Shown: positions 27,178 to 36,241, counted from the stretch's first letter. The stretch is DNA of 64,000 nt from Hyphomonas oceanitis SCH89 (GCF_000685295.1 NZ_ARYL01000013.1:42271-106270); one strand, 5' to 3'. Notes: generated from the letters alone by a model not told the origin. A program made the numbers and translations.

Positions 27178-28773
27178 CTAGAAGGTCAGCACTTTCGCAT
27201 AGCGGACCTGCGGCAGCTTCTCCAGCTTGTCCATCAGGGCATCGGCGGGAACCGAGTCGATCCCGATCAGGGCAATCGCCTCCCCGCCCGCTTCGGTCCG
27301 GCCGAGGTGGAAGGTCGCGATATTCACCTTCGCTTCGCCCAGCATCTGGCCAAGCGCGCCGATAAAGCCCGGCTTGTCGAGATTGTTCACATAGAGTGTG
27401 ACCGGCGAGAAATCGCCTTCGAGCGCCATGCCCTTGATCTCGACGATGCGCGGCTGGCCAGCGATGACCGTGCCAGCCAGCGTGCGCCAGCCGCCTTCAG
27501 TCGCGTTCTTGGTCGCCTTGGTCTTCACCTTGACGCGGATCAGGCTGTCATAGACCGGGCTTGCCTCGGTCTTGGTCTCGGTCAGCTTGACGCCGCTATC
27601 GGCGAGGATGGCCGGGGCAGACACCATGTTCACATCACCACGCGAAGCCCGCAGCAGGCCGGCCAGCAACGCCGCTGTCAGCGGCTTGCGGTTAAGGTCA
27701 GCGACCTCGCCTTCATACTCGATGACAACTTCATCATAGCCGAAGTCCGAGATCTGGCCGGCAAACGAGCCGAGCTTCTCGGCAAGGCCTGCGAACGGTT
27801 TGATGCGCGGGGCTTCTTCCGCCGTGATCGACGGCATGTTCAGCGCGTTGGTCACAGCACCGGAGAGCAGGTAGTCCGACATCTGTTCAGCAACCTGAAG
27901 CGCCACATTCTCCTGCGCTTCGTTCGTCGCAGCGCCAAGGTGCGGCGTTGCGATGAAGTTCTTCTTGCCGAAGAGCACGTTCTCCTTGGCAGGCTCGACC
28001 GCAAACACGTCGAATGCCGCGCCAGCCAGATGGCCGCTTTCCAGCATGTCGGCAACGGCCTCCTCGTCGACCAGGCCGCCACGGGCACAGTTGACGATGA
28101 TGAGGCCTTTCTTGGTCTTGGCGAGGTTCTCGCGCGACAGCACATTGCGGGTCTGGTCCGTCAGCGGAACGTGCAGCGTGATCACGTCAGCGCGCTTCAG
28201 CAGTTCTTCCAGTTCCACCTTCTCGACGCCGAGTTCAATGGCGCGCTCGTCCGTCAGGAACGGGTCATAGGCGACCACTTTCATCTTCAGGCCGATGGCG
28301 CGTTCAGCGACACGGCTACCAATATTGCCGCAACCGATCAGGCCGAGCGTCTTGTAGCTGACCTCGATGCCCATATAGCCGGACTTCGGCCATTTGCCTT
28401 CTTGCGTCTCGGCATTGGCGGCCGGGATTTGGCGCGCTGCCGCAAACATCATGGCGATGGCATGTTCGGCCGTCGTGATGGCGTTGCCGAACGGCGTGTT
28501 CATGACCACGACGCCCTTGGCGGTCGCCGCCTTGATATCGATATTGTCGACGCCGATACCGGCCCGGCCAATGACTTTCAGGTTCGTTGCGGCAGCCATG
28601 ACATCCGCGTTCGGCTTGCAGGCCGAGCGGACGACGAGGCCATCATATTCAGGGATTTCAGCGATCAGCTGTTCCGTATTCAGGCCGGTCTTGGTGACCG
28701 TTTCGATGCCGCGCGCATGAAAGATTTCAACGGCGGCGGGGGAGAGCGTATCTCCGATAAGGACTTTTGGCAT
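27178..28773 (-). CDS. serA: D-3-phosphoglycerate dehydrogenase
   Basis: A 531-residue enzyme that starts serine synthesis by oxidising 3-phosphoglycerate to 3-phosphohydroxypyruvate with NAD. NAD fold GLIGCGNIGSRVAERAIG lies near residue 147. LHVPLTDQTRNVL and NCARGGLVDEEAV carry substrate and catalytic residues, and HLGAATNEAQ the catalytic His-Glu pair. An intervening domain and a C-terminal ACT domain (VTLYVNNLDKPGFIG) are the serine-sensing long-form features. The start is at MPKVLIGD; the upstream in-frame extension is not family-like. It lies 136 bases after serC on the same strand, a probable operon. Confidence 0.95.
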   Translation of the reverse strand: MPKVLIGDTLSPAAVEIFHARGIETVTKTGLNTEQLIAEIPEYDGLVVRSACKPNADVMAAATNLKVIGRAGIGVDNIDIKAATAKGVVVMNTPFGNAITTAEHAIAMMFAAARQIPAANAETQEGKWPKSGYMGIEVSYKTLGLIGCGNIGSRVAERAIGLKMKVVAYDPFLTDERAIELGVEKVELEELLKRADVITLHVPLTDQTRNVLSRENLAKTKKGLIIVNCARGGLVDEEAVADMLESGHLAGAAFDVFAVEPAKENVLFGKKNFIATPHLGAATNEAQENVALQVAEQMSDYLLSGAVTNALNMPSITAEEAPRIKPFAGLAEKLGSFAGQISDFGYDEVVIEYEGEVADLNRKPLTAALLAGLLRASRGDVNMVSAPAILADSGVKLTETKTEASPVYDSLIRVKVKTKATKNATEGGWRTLAGTVIAGQPRIVEIKGMALEGDFSPVTLYVNNLDKPGFIGALGQMLGEAKVNIATFHLGRTEAGGEAIALIGIDSVPADALMDKLEKLPQVRYAKVLTF

Positions 28774-28909
28774 CTTGGTTCTCTTTGCGAATTCGGGGCG
28801 CGTGGCCCGGCTCTCCTTGGACGTTTCTGAGGATGAGCCTGCTTGTGGGGAGTTTCCGCGCGCCCTCATCCTCAGCGAAACCGAAGGACGAGGGCGCGGG
28901 AGAAAGCGG

Positions 28910-30073
28910 CTAAAGGCTCGCGGCTTCTTCCGCGAAGGCCCAATCGAGCCAGGGCGTCAGCGCAGCCACATTCGACGGCTCAACAGAGCCACCGCACCAG
29001 ATGCGCAGTCCCGGAGGGGCCTTTGCGTAACCGGCAGCGTCGAAGCAGGCGTTTTCCTTTTCGAGGCGCTTCATCATGCGCTTCACGAAATCGCGCTGGC
29101 CGTCCTCGTCGAGGCCCGCAACGCGCGGATCGACGATCTTGAATGTCACCCCGGTGTTCGAACGCACGGACGCATCCGGGCAAAGGAAGTCGACCCAGTC
29201 GGTCTTCGCAACCCAATCCGTGAGGTAGCCAAGGCTCTCGTTCGAGCGCGCTTCAAGGGCCTTCCAGCCACCAAGGCTTTCACACCAGTCGAGCGCCTGC
29301 AGGAAGTCTTCAACGCACAGCATCGAAGGCGTGTTGATCGTCGCGCCTTCAAACAGCGCTTCGTCCAGCTTGCCACCCTTGGTCATGCGGAAGAGTTTCG
29401 GCAGCGCGCGGTCAGGCGTGTAGCTTTCAAGGCGGGCAACAGCGCGCGGGCTCAGCACCAGCATGCCATGCGCGGCTTCGCCGCCGAGGCATTTCTGCCA
29501 GCTATAGGTAACGACATCGAGCTTGGCCCATTCAATGTCCTGCGCGAAGGCAGCCGAGGTCGCATCGCAGATCACGACGCGGTCAGGGTTCGGCTTGATC
29601 CAGTCAGCGTTTGGCACGCGCACACCGGAGGTCGTGCCGTTCCATGTGAAGATGATGTCGGCATCGTCGCGCGCCTGTGTGAAGTCAGGCAGCGCGCCAT
29701 AGTCTGCGCCATATGTCTTGCAGTCAGGCAGCTTCAGCTGCTTGGTCGCATCCGTCACCCAGTCCTGGCCAAAGCTTTCCCAGGCAAACACGTCAACAGG
29801 CTTGGCGCCGAGCATCGACCACATGCACATCTCGACAGCGCCCGTATCGGACGCTGGCACGATGGCCACGCGGTAATCATCAGGAATGCCAAGCAGCGCC
29901 TTGGAACGGTCGATAGCGGCCTTCAGCTTCTTCTTCGCATCACCGGAGCGGTGCGAGCGGCCAAGGACGGCAGTTTCGAGTTTTTCGAGGGAAAATCCGG
30001 GACGCTTGGCGGTCGGGCCGGAAGAAAAATGCGGGCATGCTGGAAGCACGCCGGGTTTGGCGGTCGTCGTCAT
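28910..30073 (-). CDS. serC: Phosphoserine aminotransferase
   Basis: A 387-residue PLP enzyme that makes phosphoserine from phosphohydroxypyruvate and glutamate. FSSGPTAKRPGFSLEKLE near the start, RSHRSGDAKKKL, and TYSWQKCLGGEAAHGM with the PLP lysine (near residue 195) match the alphaproteobacterial serC type. LRIWCGGSVEPSNVA is close to the C-terminus. AGGAG lies eight bases before the chosen ATG and is partly inside the 3' arm of a leader hairpin. It is the first gene of the serC-serA unit. Confidence 0.94.
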   Translation of the reverse strand: MTTTAKPGVLPACPHFSSGPTAKRPGFSLEKLETAVLGRSHRSGDAKKKLKAAIDRSKALLGIPDDYRVAIVPASDTGAVEMCMWSMLGAKPVDVFAWESFGQDWVTDATKQLKLPDCKTYGADYGALPDFTQARDDADIIFTWNGTTSGVRVPNADWIKPNPDRVVICDATSAAFAQDIEWAKLDVVTYSWQKCLGGEAAHGMLVLSPRAVARLESYTPDRALPKLFRMTKGGKLDEALFEGATINTPSMLCVEDFLQALDWCESLGGWKALEARSNESLGYLTDWVAKTDWVDFLCPDASVRSNTGVTFKIVDPRVAGLDEDGQRDFVKRMMKRLEKENACFDAAGYAKAPPGLRIWCGGSVEPSNVAALTPWLDWAFAEEAASL

Positions 30074-30178
30074 CTGTTTTACTCCTATCCTCACAGATAG
30101 GCTGCATGCCGTTGGGGGCATGTGGCCCGCCGCGTCAGTCGCATATTTGATGGAGGCTTGCAAATGACATTCTTGCAT
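30074..30178 (-). ncRNA. serC leader RNA motif (putative cis-regulatory structure)
   Basis: The about 100 bases before serC fold into two compact hairpins on the minus strand: CATGCC/GGCATG (30105-30122) and CCTATC/GATAGG (30084-30101). The second ends on the AGGAG ribosome site of serC, so it could mask translation starts. A conserved serC leader motif is known in front of serC-serA in Alphaproteobacteria. I match it by position and shape, not by a covariance search; its ligand is not established. An in-frame extension of serC across this region is unlikely to be translated. Confidence 0.6.
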
Positions 30179-30207
30179 ACGTCCCGTGACGGTGGTTCAT
30201 TTCCCGC

Positions 30208-31044
30208 ATGACCCTCACGATCCAGCCTCTCACCGGCACACTCGGCGCAGTCATCCACGGCGCAGATCTGACATCTGACCTGTCAAACGCAGAATTCGAC
30301 GCCATCCATCAGGCCTTTCTTGACCATAAGGTCATCGTCCTGCGCGGCCAGAACGGCCTGACGCCGGACCGCCAAAAGGCCTTTGCCCGCCGGTTCGGCA
30401 CGCTGAACATCCACCCCTATGTGAAGGGCATGGACGGCCATCCGGAACTGCTGGAGATCATCAAGGAGCCGGACGAGAAGACCAATTTCGGCGGCGGCTG
30501 GCATTCCGACATGAGCTTTCTGGAAGAACCCGCCCTCGGCTCCATCCTCCATGCAATCGAAGTCCCGCCCTATGGCGGCGACACATTGTTCGCTGACCAG
30601 CAGGCGGCCTATGACCGTCTCTCCCCCGGCCTGCAGAAGACGCTTGGCACCATGACGGCCATCCATACTGCCAGCAAGGAATACGGCGCCGATGGCTATT
30701 CCGCTGCCGTACGCCAGTCGATGGACGCCAAAGCGGCCCCGGAAGCCCCCGAATACGAACACCCCGTCATCCGCACCCACCCCGAAACCGGCCGCAAGGG
30801 CCTCTTCGTCAACCCGGCCTTCACGCTGCGCTTTGCCGGATGGAGCCGCAAGGAAAGCCGTCCCCTGCTGAACTACCTGTTCGACGTGTCAAAGGAAGAG
30901 CGCAACACCTGCCGCGTCCAATGGCAGGCAGGCGACGTCACGATGTGGGACAATCGCTGCGTCTGGCACTATGCCCTCAACGACTATCACGGCCACCGCC
31001 GCCACATGCGCCGCGCCACGGTCGATGGCGACAGGCCCCGCTAG
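30208..31044 (+). CDS. TauD/TfdA-family Fe(II)/2-oxoglutarate dioxygenase
   Basis: A 278-residue cytosolic oxygenase. The iron ligands appear as GGGWHSDMSFLEEP (HxD, near residue 99) and the distal His in NRCVWHYALNDYHG (near 252), followed by RHMRRATVDGD, which binds 2-oxoglutarate. The N-terminal IQPLTGTLGAVIHGADL is typical of the TauD group. Members cleave sulfonates such as taurine or aryloxyalkanoates such as 2,4-D; the substrate here cannot be told. It is divergent from serC and ends four bases into the convergent lysoplasmalogenase gene. Confidence 0.9.
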   Translation: MTLTIQPLTGTLGAVIHGADLTSDLSNAEFDAIHQAFLDHKVIVLRGQNGLTPDRQKAFARRFGTLNIHPYVKGMDGHPELLEIIKEPDEKTNFGGGWHSDMSFLEEPALGSILHAIEVPPYGGDTLFADQQAAYDRLSPGLQKTLGTMTAIHTASKEYGADGYSAAVRQSMDAKAAPEAPEYEHPVIRTHPETGRKGLFVNPAFTLRFAGWSRKESRPLLNYLFDVSKEERNTCRVQWQAGDVTMWDNRCVWHYALNDYHGHRRHMRRATVDGDRPR

Positions 31045-31688
31045 GCCAGCGCCGCCAGCAGGCCCCAGCCAATCAGCGCCTGCCCACCGAAATAGAGAAT
31101 CCAGACGGCGAGGGACGAAACGGTGCCCGCTGGCACATCGGCCGGTTTCTTGAACAGCTGCAGCGACAGGATCACATCCGACGCAATGAACATCAGCGCG
31201 CCCAGCGTCACCGGCCATAGCACCGGCGGCAGGTTCAGCGCCGCCGCGCCCATCATCAGGATCACAGCCGTATAGGCAAAGACGGGAATGCGCATCTCGC
31301 CCAGCCAAGGCGCCAGCCAGCGCAGGAACACCGCCCCGCCAAACACGAGCACAATCTGCGCAACCAGCACGAGCAATGTCCGGTCATCCGCCCCAAGTCC
31401 CCAGAACAGGACCACATAGGCCACATGGGCCAGGAAGAAGGCCGCCATGCCGGACTTTAGCCAGGCCTCGCCCTTCAGCGCGAGAAACAGGTCGCCCAGC
31501 GAACTCAAGGCCAGCGCAGCCACCAGCAGCAATGGCCCGCCCGCAAGACAGGCCCACAGCGCCAGCAGCGCCGTAGAGCCTGTCTTGATCACAAGCCCGG
31601 CAACGCTCTTCTCACGATAGCAGAAGCCCGCACCATACAGCGCGCCGAGCGCCAAGGCGCCATAAAGTGAAATGTCGCCCCCTGTCAT
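31041..31688 (-). CDS. Lysoplasmalogenase family membrane protein (YhhN/TMEM86)
   Basis: A 215-residue protein with about eight hydrophobic helices. The family signatures SSLGDLFLAL (near residue 64) and IASDVILSLQLF (near 172) contain the conserved aspartates, and YFGGQALIGWG is the last helix. The family hydrolyses lysoplasmalogens or is otherwise related to lipid turnover in the inner membrane. It follows the YkvA gene by six bases on the same strand, so the two are probably cotranscribed. Its stop overlaps the end of the TauD gene. Confidence 0.83.
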   Translation of the reverse strand: MTGGDISLYGALALGALYGAGFCYREKSVAGLVIKTGSTALLALWACLAGGPLLLVAALALSSLGDLFLALKGEAWLKSGMAAFFLAHVAYVVLFWGLGADDRTLLVLVAQIVLVFGGAVFLRWLAPWLGEMRIPVFAYTAVILMMGAAALNLPPVLWPVTLGALMFIASDVILSLQLFKKPADVPAGTVSSLAVWILYFGGQALIGWGLLAALA

Positions 31689-31694
31689 ACGGGC

Positions 31695-32096
31695 TTAGTC
31701 GGCGTGCTTGATCGGCTCCGGCAGGCGCAGCACGCGTCGGGCCGCCTTCCGGTGGCTTTCCGTCACATACATGCCCACCACGCTCAGCGCTGTCGCTAGC
31801 ACGGTCGCATCATCGGTAAAGCCAAGGCCCACGATCACATCGGGCAGCGCGTCGGCGGGCATAACGAAATAGGCCACAGCCGCAAAGAGGATAGCTTTCG
31901 CTTTCATCGGTGTGAGTGGGTCGCGCGCGGCATAATAGGCCGCTACGAGGTCGTCAGCGAATGGCACACGGCTGATAACGCGCATGACCTTGGGCAGGAC
32001 GCCGCGCGCGAGGCGCTCATTCCGCTCTATGGTCTTCGGCAGATAAGTGCCGTTACGGCCCCTTACGGTATTTATAATTTCCGCTGCGTCAGTCAT
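31695..32096 (-). CDS. YkvA family protein (DUF1232)
   Basis: A 133-residue protein with one central hydrophobic hairpin. KAKAILFAAVAYFVMPADALPD followed by GLGFTDDATVLATAL is the DUF1232 pattern, with the conserved Pro-x-Asp-x-x-Pro-Asp. The function is unknown. It sits directly upstream of the lysoplasmalogenase gene, and starts back to back with the short-chain dehydrogenase gene. Confidence 0.87.
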   Translation of the reverse strand: MTDAAEIINTVRGRNGTYLPKTIERNERLARGVLPKVMRVISRVPFADDLVAAYYAARDPLTPMKAKAILFAAVAYFVMPADALPDVIVGLGFTDDATVLATALSVVGMYVTESHRKAARRVLRLPEPIKHAD

Positions 32097-32161
32097 TGCG
32101 TACTCCTCAGACCATTATAGACACATCCGCGTCCGACGAAAACCAGGGAGGGCAGTGCCCC

Positions 32162-32941
32162 ATGAAACTCGACTCATCCATTTCCGCCGTCATTACCGGC
32201 GGTGCCTCCGGCCTCGGTGCCGCAACCGCTACGAAACTCGCCTCCTATGGCGTCAAGGTCGCCCTGTTCGACCTGAACGCTGAAAAAGGCGAAGCCCTTG
32301 CAAAAGAGCTTGGCGGTGTCTTCTGCAATGTCAACGTCACCGACGATGCTTCGGTTGATGCCGGCTTCGAAAAATCGCGCGCCGCCATCGGCCAGGAACG
32401 CATCCTCATCAACTGCGCCGGCACCGGCAACGCCATCAAGACAGCCAGCCGCGACAAGAACACGGGCGAAGTCAGCCACTTCCCGCTCGACAAGTTCAAC
32501 ATGATTATCCAGATCAACCTGGTCGGCACGTTCCGCTGCATCGCGAAATCCGCCGCTGGCATGATGACGCTCGACCCGATCGACGGCGAGCGCGGCGCGA
32601 TCGTCAACACCGCTTCGGTTGCAGCTGAAGATGGCCAGATCGGCCAGGCTGCCTATTCCGCTTCCAAGGGCGGCGTTGTCGGCATGACCCTGCCAATCGC
32701 CCGCGACCTCAGCCGTGAATTCATTCGCGTCAACACGATCCTGCCGGGCATCTTCAACACGCCGCTTCTGGCCGCTGCGCCAGAGCCTGTGAAACAAGCC
32801 CTCGGCGCACAGGTTCCGCACCCTGCCCGTCTCGGCAATCCGGAAGAATATGCATCGCTGGCCACCGAAATGTGCCGCAACGCCTATTTCAACGGCGAAG
32901 ACGTCCGCCTCGACGGCGCCATCCGCATGGCCCCGCGCTGA
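32162..32941 (+). CDS. Short-chain dehydrogenase, 3-hydroxyacyl-CoA dehydrogenase type II-like
   Basis: A 259-residue SDR enzyme. The NAD loop is TGGASGLGAATATKLASYG at the N-terminus, LINCAGTGNAI near residue 83, a catalytic Ser in NTASVAAEDGQIGQ, then YSASKGG with the catalytic Tyr and Lys, and INTPL-like substrate loop LPGIFNTPLL. The overall form is like the HSD10 type of 3-hydroxyacyl-CoA dehydrogenase, which would act in fatty acid or isoleucine breakdown. AGGGAGGG lies before the ATG; an upstream in-frame start is rejected for lack of similarity. Confidence 0.87.
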   Translation: MKLDSSISAVITGGASGLGAATATKLASYGVKVALFDLNAEKGEALAKELGGVFCNVNVTDDASVDAGFEKSRAAIGQERILINCAGTGNAIKTASRDKNTGEVSHFPLDKFNMIIQINLVGTFRCIAKSAAGMMTLDPIDGERGAIVNTASVAAEDGQIGQAAYSASKGGVVGMTLPIARDLSREFIRVNTILPGIFNTPLLAAAPEPVKQALGAQVPHPARLGNPEEYASLATEMCRNAYFNGEDVRLDGAIRMAPR

Positions 32942-32965
32942 GCCACTCGGCACGGCAATGAACAA

Positions 32966-32998
32966 GGCCCGTCCGGAGCGATCCGGGCGGGCTTTTCT
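32966..32998 (+). terminator. Intrinsic terminator after the short-chain dehydrogenase
   Basis: GCCCGTCCGG and CCGGGCGGGC pair (one G-T) around a six-base loop, followed by TTTTCTTTT, 25 bases after the stop. Confidence 0.85.
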
Positions 32999-33013
32999 TT
33001 TACACCAATATCA

Positions 33014-33042
33014 AAAAGCCCGCTCGGGCATGAGCGGGCTTT
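33014..33042 (-). terminator. Intrinsic terminator after the VWA gene
   Basis: On the minus strand AAAGCCCGCTC and GAGCGGGCTTT form an 11-bp stem with a six-base loop and a run of T after it. It lies 51 bases beyond the stop of the VWA protein gene. Confidence 0.85.
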
Positions 33043-33092
33043 CCTCATCAGGGCAGCTGAACGGGAAGCTATAACCGCCCCGAACCTTTCGC

Positions 33093-33854
33093 TTACTGGC
33101 CCTTGCGCTGTTTTACGCCTTCTTCGTCGGCGGCGGCGCGGTCAGCGTCGTCAAATGTGATCTCGGCTTCTTCGCCCTTGCCATAGGCGCGGGACTTCTT
33201 GGCCAGCGCAGACATCGAGTCCTGCATGCGGCCCTGGCCGACAGCCATGGTCTTGGAGGCGCTCATGCCCACGGCATCCGCGTCGCCAAAGCTCGCAAAC
33301 TCCGCACCGAGGAAGACGACTTCCCAGCCATTGGCCTTGGCCCGGTCAAGCGCCGCCTTGGCACCGTCGCGGGTGATTTCCTTCGATGAGTTCTCATAGC
33401 CATCAGTCATGATCACGATCACGGCCTTTTCCGGCTTGTCGGCTTCGGCCAGCGAGACGACGCGGCCGATGGCATCGAACAGCGGGGTCATGCCGCGCGG
33501 ATTGGCTTCGTCATTGGTGACGTTCGTCCATTTCTCGGCGGGCACTTGCTTGCGCAGCACGTCGAACTGGAGCGATTCCTGATAGTCGAACACGGCGAGC
33601 GTAACAGCGGTCTTGATATCCTTGCCCTCGATCTCGCCTTCATCGGCCTCGCCGACGCTCTTGGCATAGGCGTTCACCGAGCCAAGCGCTTCGTCCCAGA
33701 TACCGCTCATCGAGCCCGTCCGGTCAAGGAGGATATAGGAGTGAACCGACTCGCCCGAGGTGGCGGGTTTCGGTGCCGGCGCCTTGGCGGCGGCGGGCAG
33801 GACCATGGCGAGGCTGATACCGGTCATGGCAAGTGTAATGAGCGTGGATTTCAT
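33093..33854 (-). CDS. Exported von Willebrand factor type A domain protein
   Basis: A 253-residue protein with a signal peptide (ITLAMTGISLAMVLPAAAKA). The VWA domain begins at YILLDRTGSMSGIWDEALG, a DxTGS form of the metal-binding MIDAS motif, and contains IVIMTDGYENSSKEITRDGA. Such domains bind a partner protein through a divalent cation. The C-terminus is charged and helical. The start at MKSTLIT has a GGGA-type site upstream; an earlier ATG 20 codons upstream would not give a clean signal peptide. The binding partner is unknown. Confidence 0.83.
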   Translation of the reverse strand: MKSTLITLAMTGISLAMVLPAAAKAPAPKPATSGESVHSYILLDRTGSMSGIWDEALGSVNAYAKSVGEADEGEIEGKDIKTAVTLAVFDYQESLQFDVLRKQVPAEKWTNVTNDEANPRGMTPLFDAIGRVVSLAEADKPEKAVIVIMTDGYENSSKEITRDGAKAALDRAKANGWEVVFLGAEFASFGDADAVGMSASKTMAVGQGRMQDSMSALAKKSRAYGKGEEAEITFDDADRAAADEEGVKQRKGQ

Positions 33855-33956
33855 AGGGGCGTCCCTTCCCTGTTGCATCGGCTCCCCAGCCTTGTTGAGA
33901 GACAACATTAACAAAGATTAGGGCGCGCCTGTGGCCAAGCTGCGTTCATGCCAAGA

Positions 33957-33990
33957 AAAAGCCCGCCTTTTAAGGGGCGGGCTTGTTCAT
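33957..33990 (-). terminator. Intrinsic terminator after the desaturase gene
   Basis: On the minus strand AAGCCCGCC and GGCGGGCTT pair around a loop and are followed by TTTTCTT, just beyond the stop of the desaturase. Confidence 0.8.
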
Positions 33991-34009
33991 CTGCCGTTCA
34001 CGGAAGGGC

Positions 34010-34900
34010 TCAGGCGAATTGCGGCGCGATCTTCAGGTTCTTGACCCAGCCGATCTTCTCGAAGGCCAGCAGAATCGTTCCATTATAATCGACAATCCGG
34101 TTCCACACGCCTTTGCGGGGGCGGTGCAGCGCGCTGATTGGGGCATCATGGTGATGGTCGTGGAAGGCTTCGCCGCCCGTCAGCAGCGCCATCAAATGGT
34201 CTGCCCAGATCGGCGTTTTGAGGTGGCCCAGCACGTTGATGCCATAGACCGTGGCATGGAACTGGATGGCGCGGCCGATCACGACGCTGGCGTGGATCAG
34301 CGCGGTCAGCACCAGCGATCCGCCCGTCGCCCAGACGATCAGGTAGATCGCCGCCGGAATGAACAGGTGCACTACAAGGCTGATCTCATTGTAGAAACGG
34401 TCCATCCACACGATGACCGGCTGGCCTTTCAGCCACATGGCAATCGGACGGTCGGTGTCTTTCTTGTCGCGCCACAGGATCCAGCCAACCCAGGCCCAGC
34501 GCTTGGACTCAAACGGGTTGTGCGGGTCGCCCGGGCCATCGGCAAAGCGGTGGTGCTGCGAGTGATAATTCACCCAGTCCTTCACATTGCCCTGCATGGC
34601 GATGATCAGGTTCAGCATGGTCAGGAACTGCGCGGGTGCCTTCAGCTCGCCTGCGCGGTGCTGGAGAATGCGGTGCAACGGGCCAATGCCCGCATTGCAT
34701 ACGAACACAGAGAACGCGATCACACCAAAGGCCAGCGGCAGGTACCACCAGTGAAAAGTCAGCTCGCTTACTGCAAAGCCAAGCACCACCATCGTGATGA
34801 ACAGGCCAAGGCCGAGGGCCGGATAACCGAAAGCCGAGAAGAAACTTGGAATATCGAACGTCTTCCAACTCTTCGGAATGGCCAGCGAGCGAGGTATCAT
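34010..34900 (-). CDS. Acyl-CoA/fatty acid desaturase (delta-9 type)
   Basis: A 296-residue integral membrane di-iron enzyme that introduces a double bond into acyl chains. The three histidine boxes are HRILQHR (near residue 76), HSQHHRFAD (near 113) and EAFHDHHHDAP (near 243), set between two pairs of hydrophobic helices (the first at FFSAFGYPALGLGLFITMV). The pattern fits the membrane-bound stearoyl-CoA desaturase family. The start MIPRSLAIP is chosen over an in-frame extension of 17 residues that is not family-like. It ends in a terminator. Confidence 0.88.
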   Translation of the reverse strand: MIPRSLAIPKSWKTFDIPSFFSAFGYPALGLGLFITMVVLGFAVSELTFHWWYLPLAFGVIAFSVFVCNAGIGPLHRILQHRAGELKAPAQFLTMLNLIIAMQGNVKDWVNYHSQHHRFADGPGDPHNPFESKRWAWVGWILWRDKKDTDRPIAMWLKGQPVIVWMDRFYNEISLVVHLFIPAAIYLIVWATGGSLVLTALIHASVVIGRAIQFHATVYGINVLGHLKTPIWADHLMALLTGGEAFHDHHHDAPISALHRPRKGVWNRIVDYNGTILLAFEKIGWVKNLKIAPQFA

Positions 34901-35107
34901 GGGCGTGGTCTCCAATCGGCCAGCAGGCCGTATTTGCTTTCTGCAAGCCATTCTCAGGCAGGTCCAATTAACACATACTTAAGACCCCGCGCCAGCGTCT
35001 ACAGGCTTAAATTGTCAGCCCTGACGGACCTGTGATCAAAGGGGTGACGCCGCGCGCCGGATTCGGATAAATGCATGGCAGCGGGAACGTGCGGGGAAGT
35101 GAGCGAC

Positions 35108-36241
35108 ATGCAGGAAGAACGCCGCCTGAAGGCGATCGAGCGCCTCGTCTCGCTCGGCATCGACCCGGAAGCGAGTCAGGACGAGACCACGCTTGCAATC
35201 CCTTGCTCCTTGTCAGGCGATTGCAAGGATGCCGGCGACCCGACACTCCGCATCAATTTCCAGGAAGGTTCGTTCAAGTGCACGAGCTGCCTTGAGCACG
35301 GGGACCTCGACGATCTGGTCATCGCCTTCGAGTCCAGCGGCGTGCCGTCAACGGCCGTCGTCCGCAACGCCGAATTCCATGAAGTGACCAGGGCCGAGCC
35401 GCACGCAACGAAGACCGCCCTCACACCGCGCCTCAAACCGCTCCCGGAACCACCCTTGAAGCCCCAGCGAACGGTCACGGAAGTCCCTCCCCGGCCCCAC
35501 CGGAACCTCGGCGAACGCATCATCATCACCCTGCTCGCCCTTGTCTTCCTCGGCGCAGGCCTCAGCGCAGCGGCGCTCTCGGGCTTTGCCAATTACCAGG
35601 CCTTTTCCAGTTCGGTGACAGATCCTCTACAAGCCGGAATCTGGGGCTGGACGGGCGTTATCGCCGCCGTGATCTCATTCGGCGGGTTCACCTTCTTTTA
35701 CTGGCACACGGCCAATAAGCGCATGAAGGAAGGCGTCCGCGCGCTCCTCTTCGCCATTGCCGGCGCCGGCACCAGCATCCTCGGCACGCAAATGTACATC
35801 GCGGCCAACAATCAGGCCTCTGAGGCCGAGGTGACCACCGCAGGATCGAACCGCGCCCTTCTGGAACAGCAGCTTGCCGACTGGCGGGTACAACTCTCAG
35901 GCATTCCCCCGGAAACACGCTCAGTCGAAGGCCTCGAAGCCTATATTTCGGAAGTCGAACGCGTCGGCCGCACCGAGCAGAAACCTTATCGCGACGCCCA
36001 GAACGAACTCGGCCTTGCCCGCCGCCGGGACGACCTCCAGTCAAAGATCGAAGCGGCCAATGCAGAACTGCTCGGCCAGGGCAGCGGCGATATCCTGATC
36101 GAGACACAGGCCCGCGCGTCCATACCGAGCTGGTTCTTCGCGGCAATGCTGGAACTCTTCTCAAGCCAGGGTACAAGTATCGGCCTGGTTGCCCTGCTCA
36201 TACTCTATACGCGCCGCCATGATGCGCCTGCAGTCGACTAG
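35108..36241 (+). CDS. Membrane protein with N-terminal primase-like zinc finger and coiled coil, unknown function
   Basis: A 377-residue protein I do not recognise as a whole. Residues about 25-75 resemble a DnaG-type CHC2 zinc finger: Cys33 and Cys39, then FKCTSCLEHGDLDDLV with Cys58 and Cys61. A Pro-rich linker leads to three hydrophobic segments (about 140-165, 178-200, 215-240), a charged coiled-coil-like stretch (245-330) and a last helix (SIGLVALLILYT, about 355). GGGGAAGTGA precedes the chosen ATG; an in-frame ATG 11 codons upstream is possible. The zinc finger would face the cytosol. It is convergent with exoD by four bases. Confidence 0.72.
   Translation: MQEERRLKAIERLVSLGIDPEASQDETTLAIPCSLSGDCKDAGDPTLRINFQEGSFKCTSCLEHGDLDDLVIAFESSGVPSTAVVRNAEFHEVTRAEPHATKTALTPRLKPLPEPPLKPQRTVTEVPPRPHRNLGERIIITLLALVFLGAGLSAAALSGFANYQAFSSSVTDPLQAGIWGWTGVIAAVISFGGFTFFYWHTANKRMKEGVRALLFAIAGAGTSILGTQMYIAANNQASEAEVTTAGSNRALLEQQLADWRVQLSGIPPETRSVEGLEAYISEVERVGRTEQKPYRDAQNELGLARRRDDLQSKIEAANAELLGQGSGDILIETQARASIPSWFFAAMLELFSSQGTSIGLVALLILYTRRHDAPAVD

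Noticed and set aside
27094..28830. Very long plus-strand frame (578 codons) opposite serA
   Set aside because: SerA has all family motifs on the minus strand. High-GC genes often leave a long open antisense frame; no domain is visible in this one.
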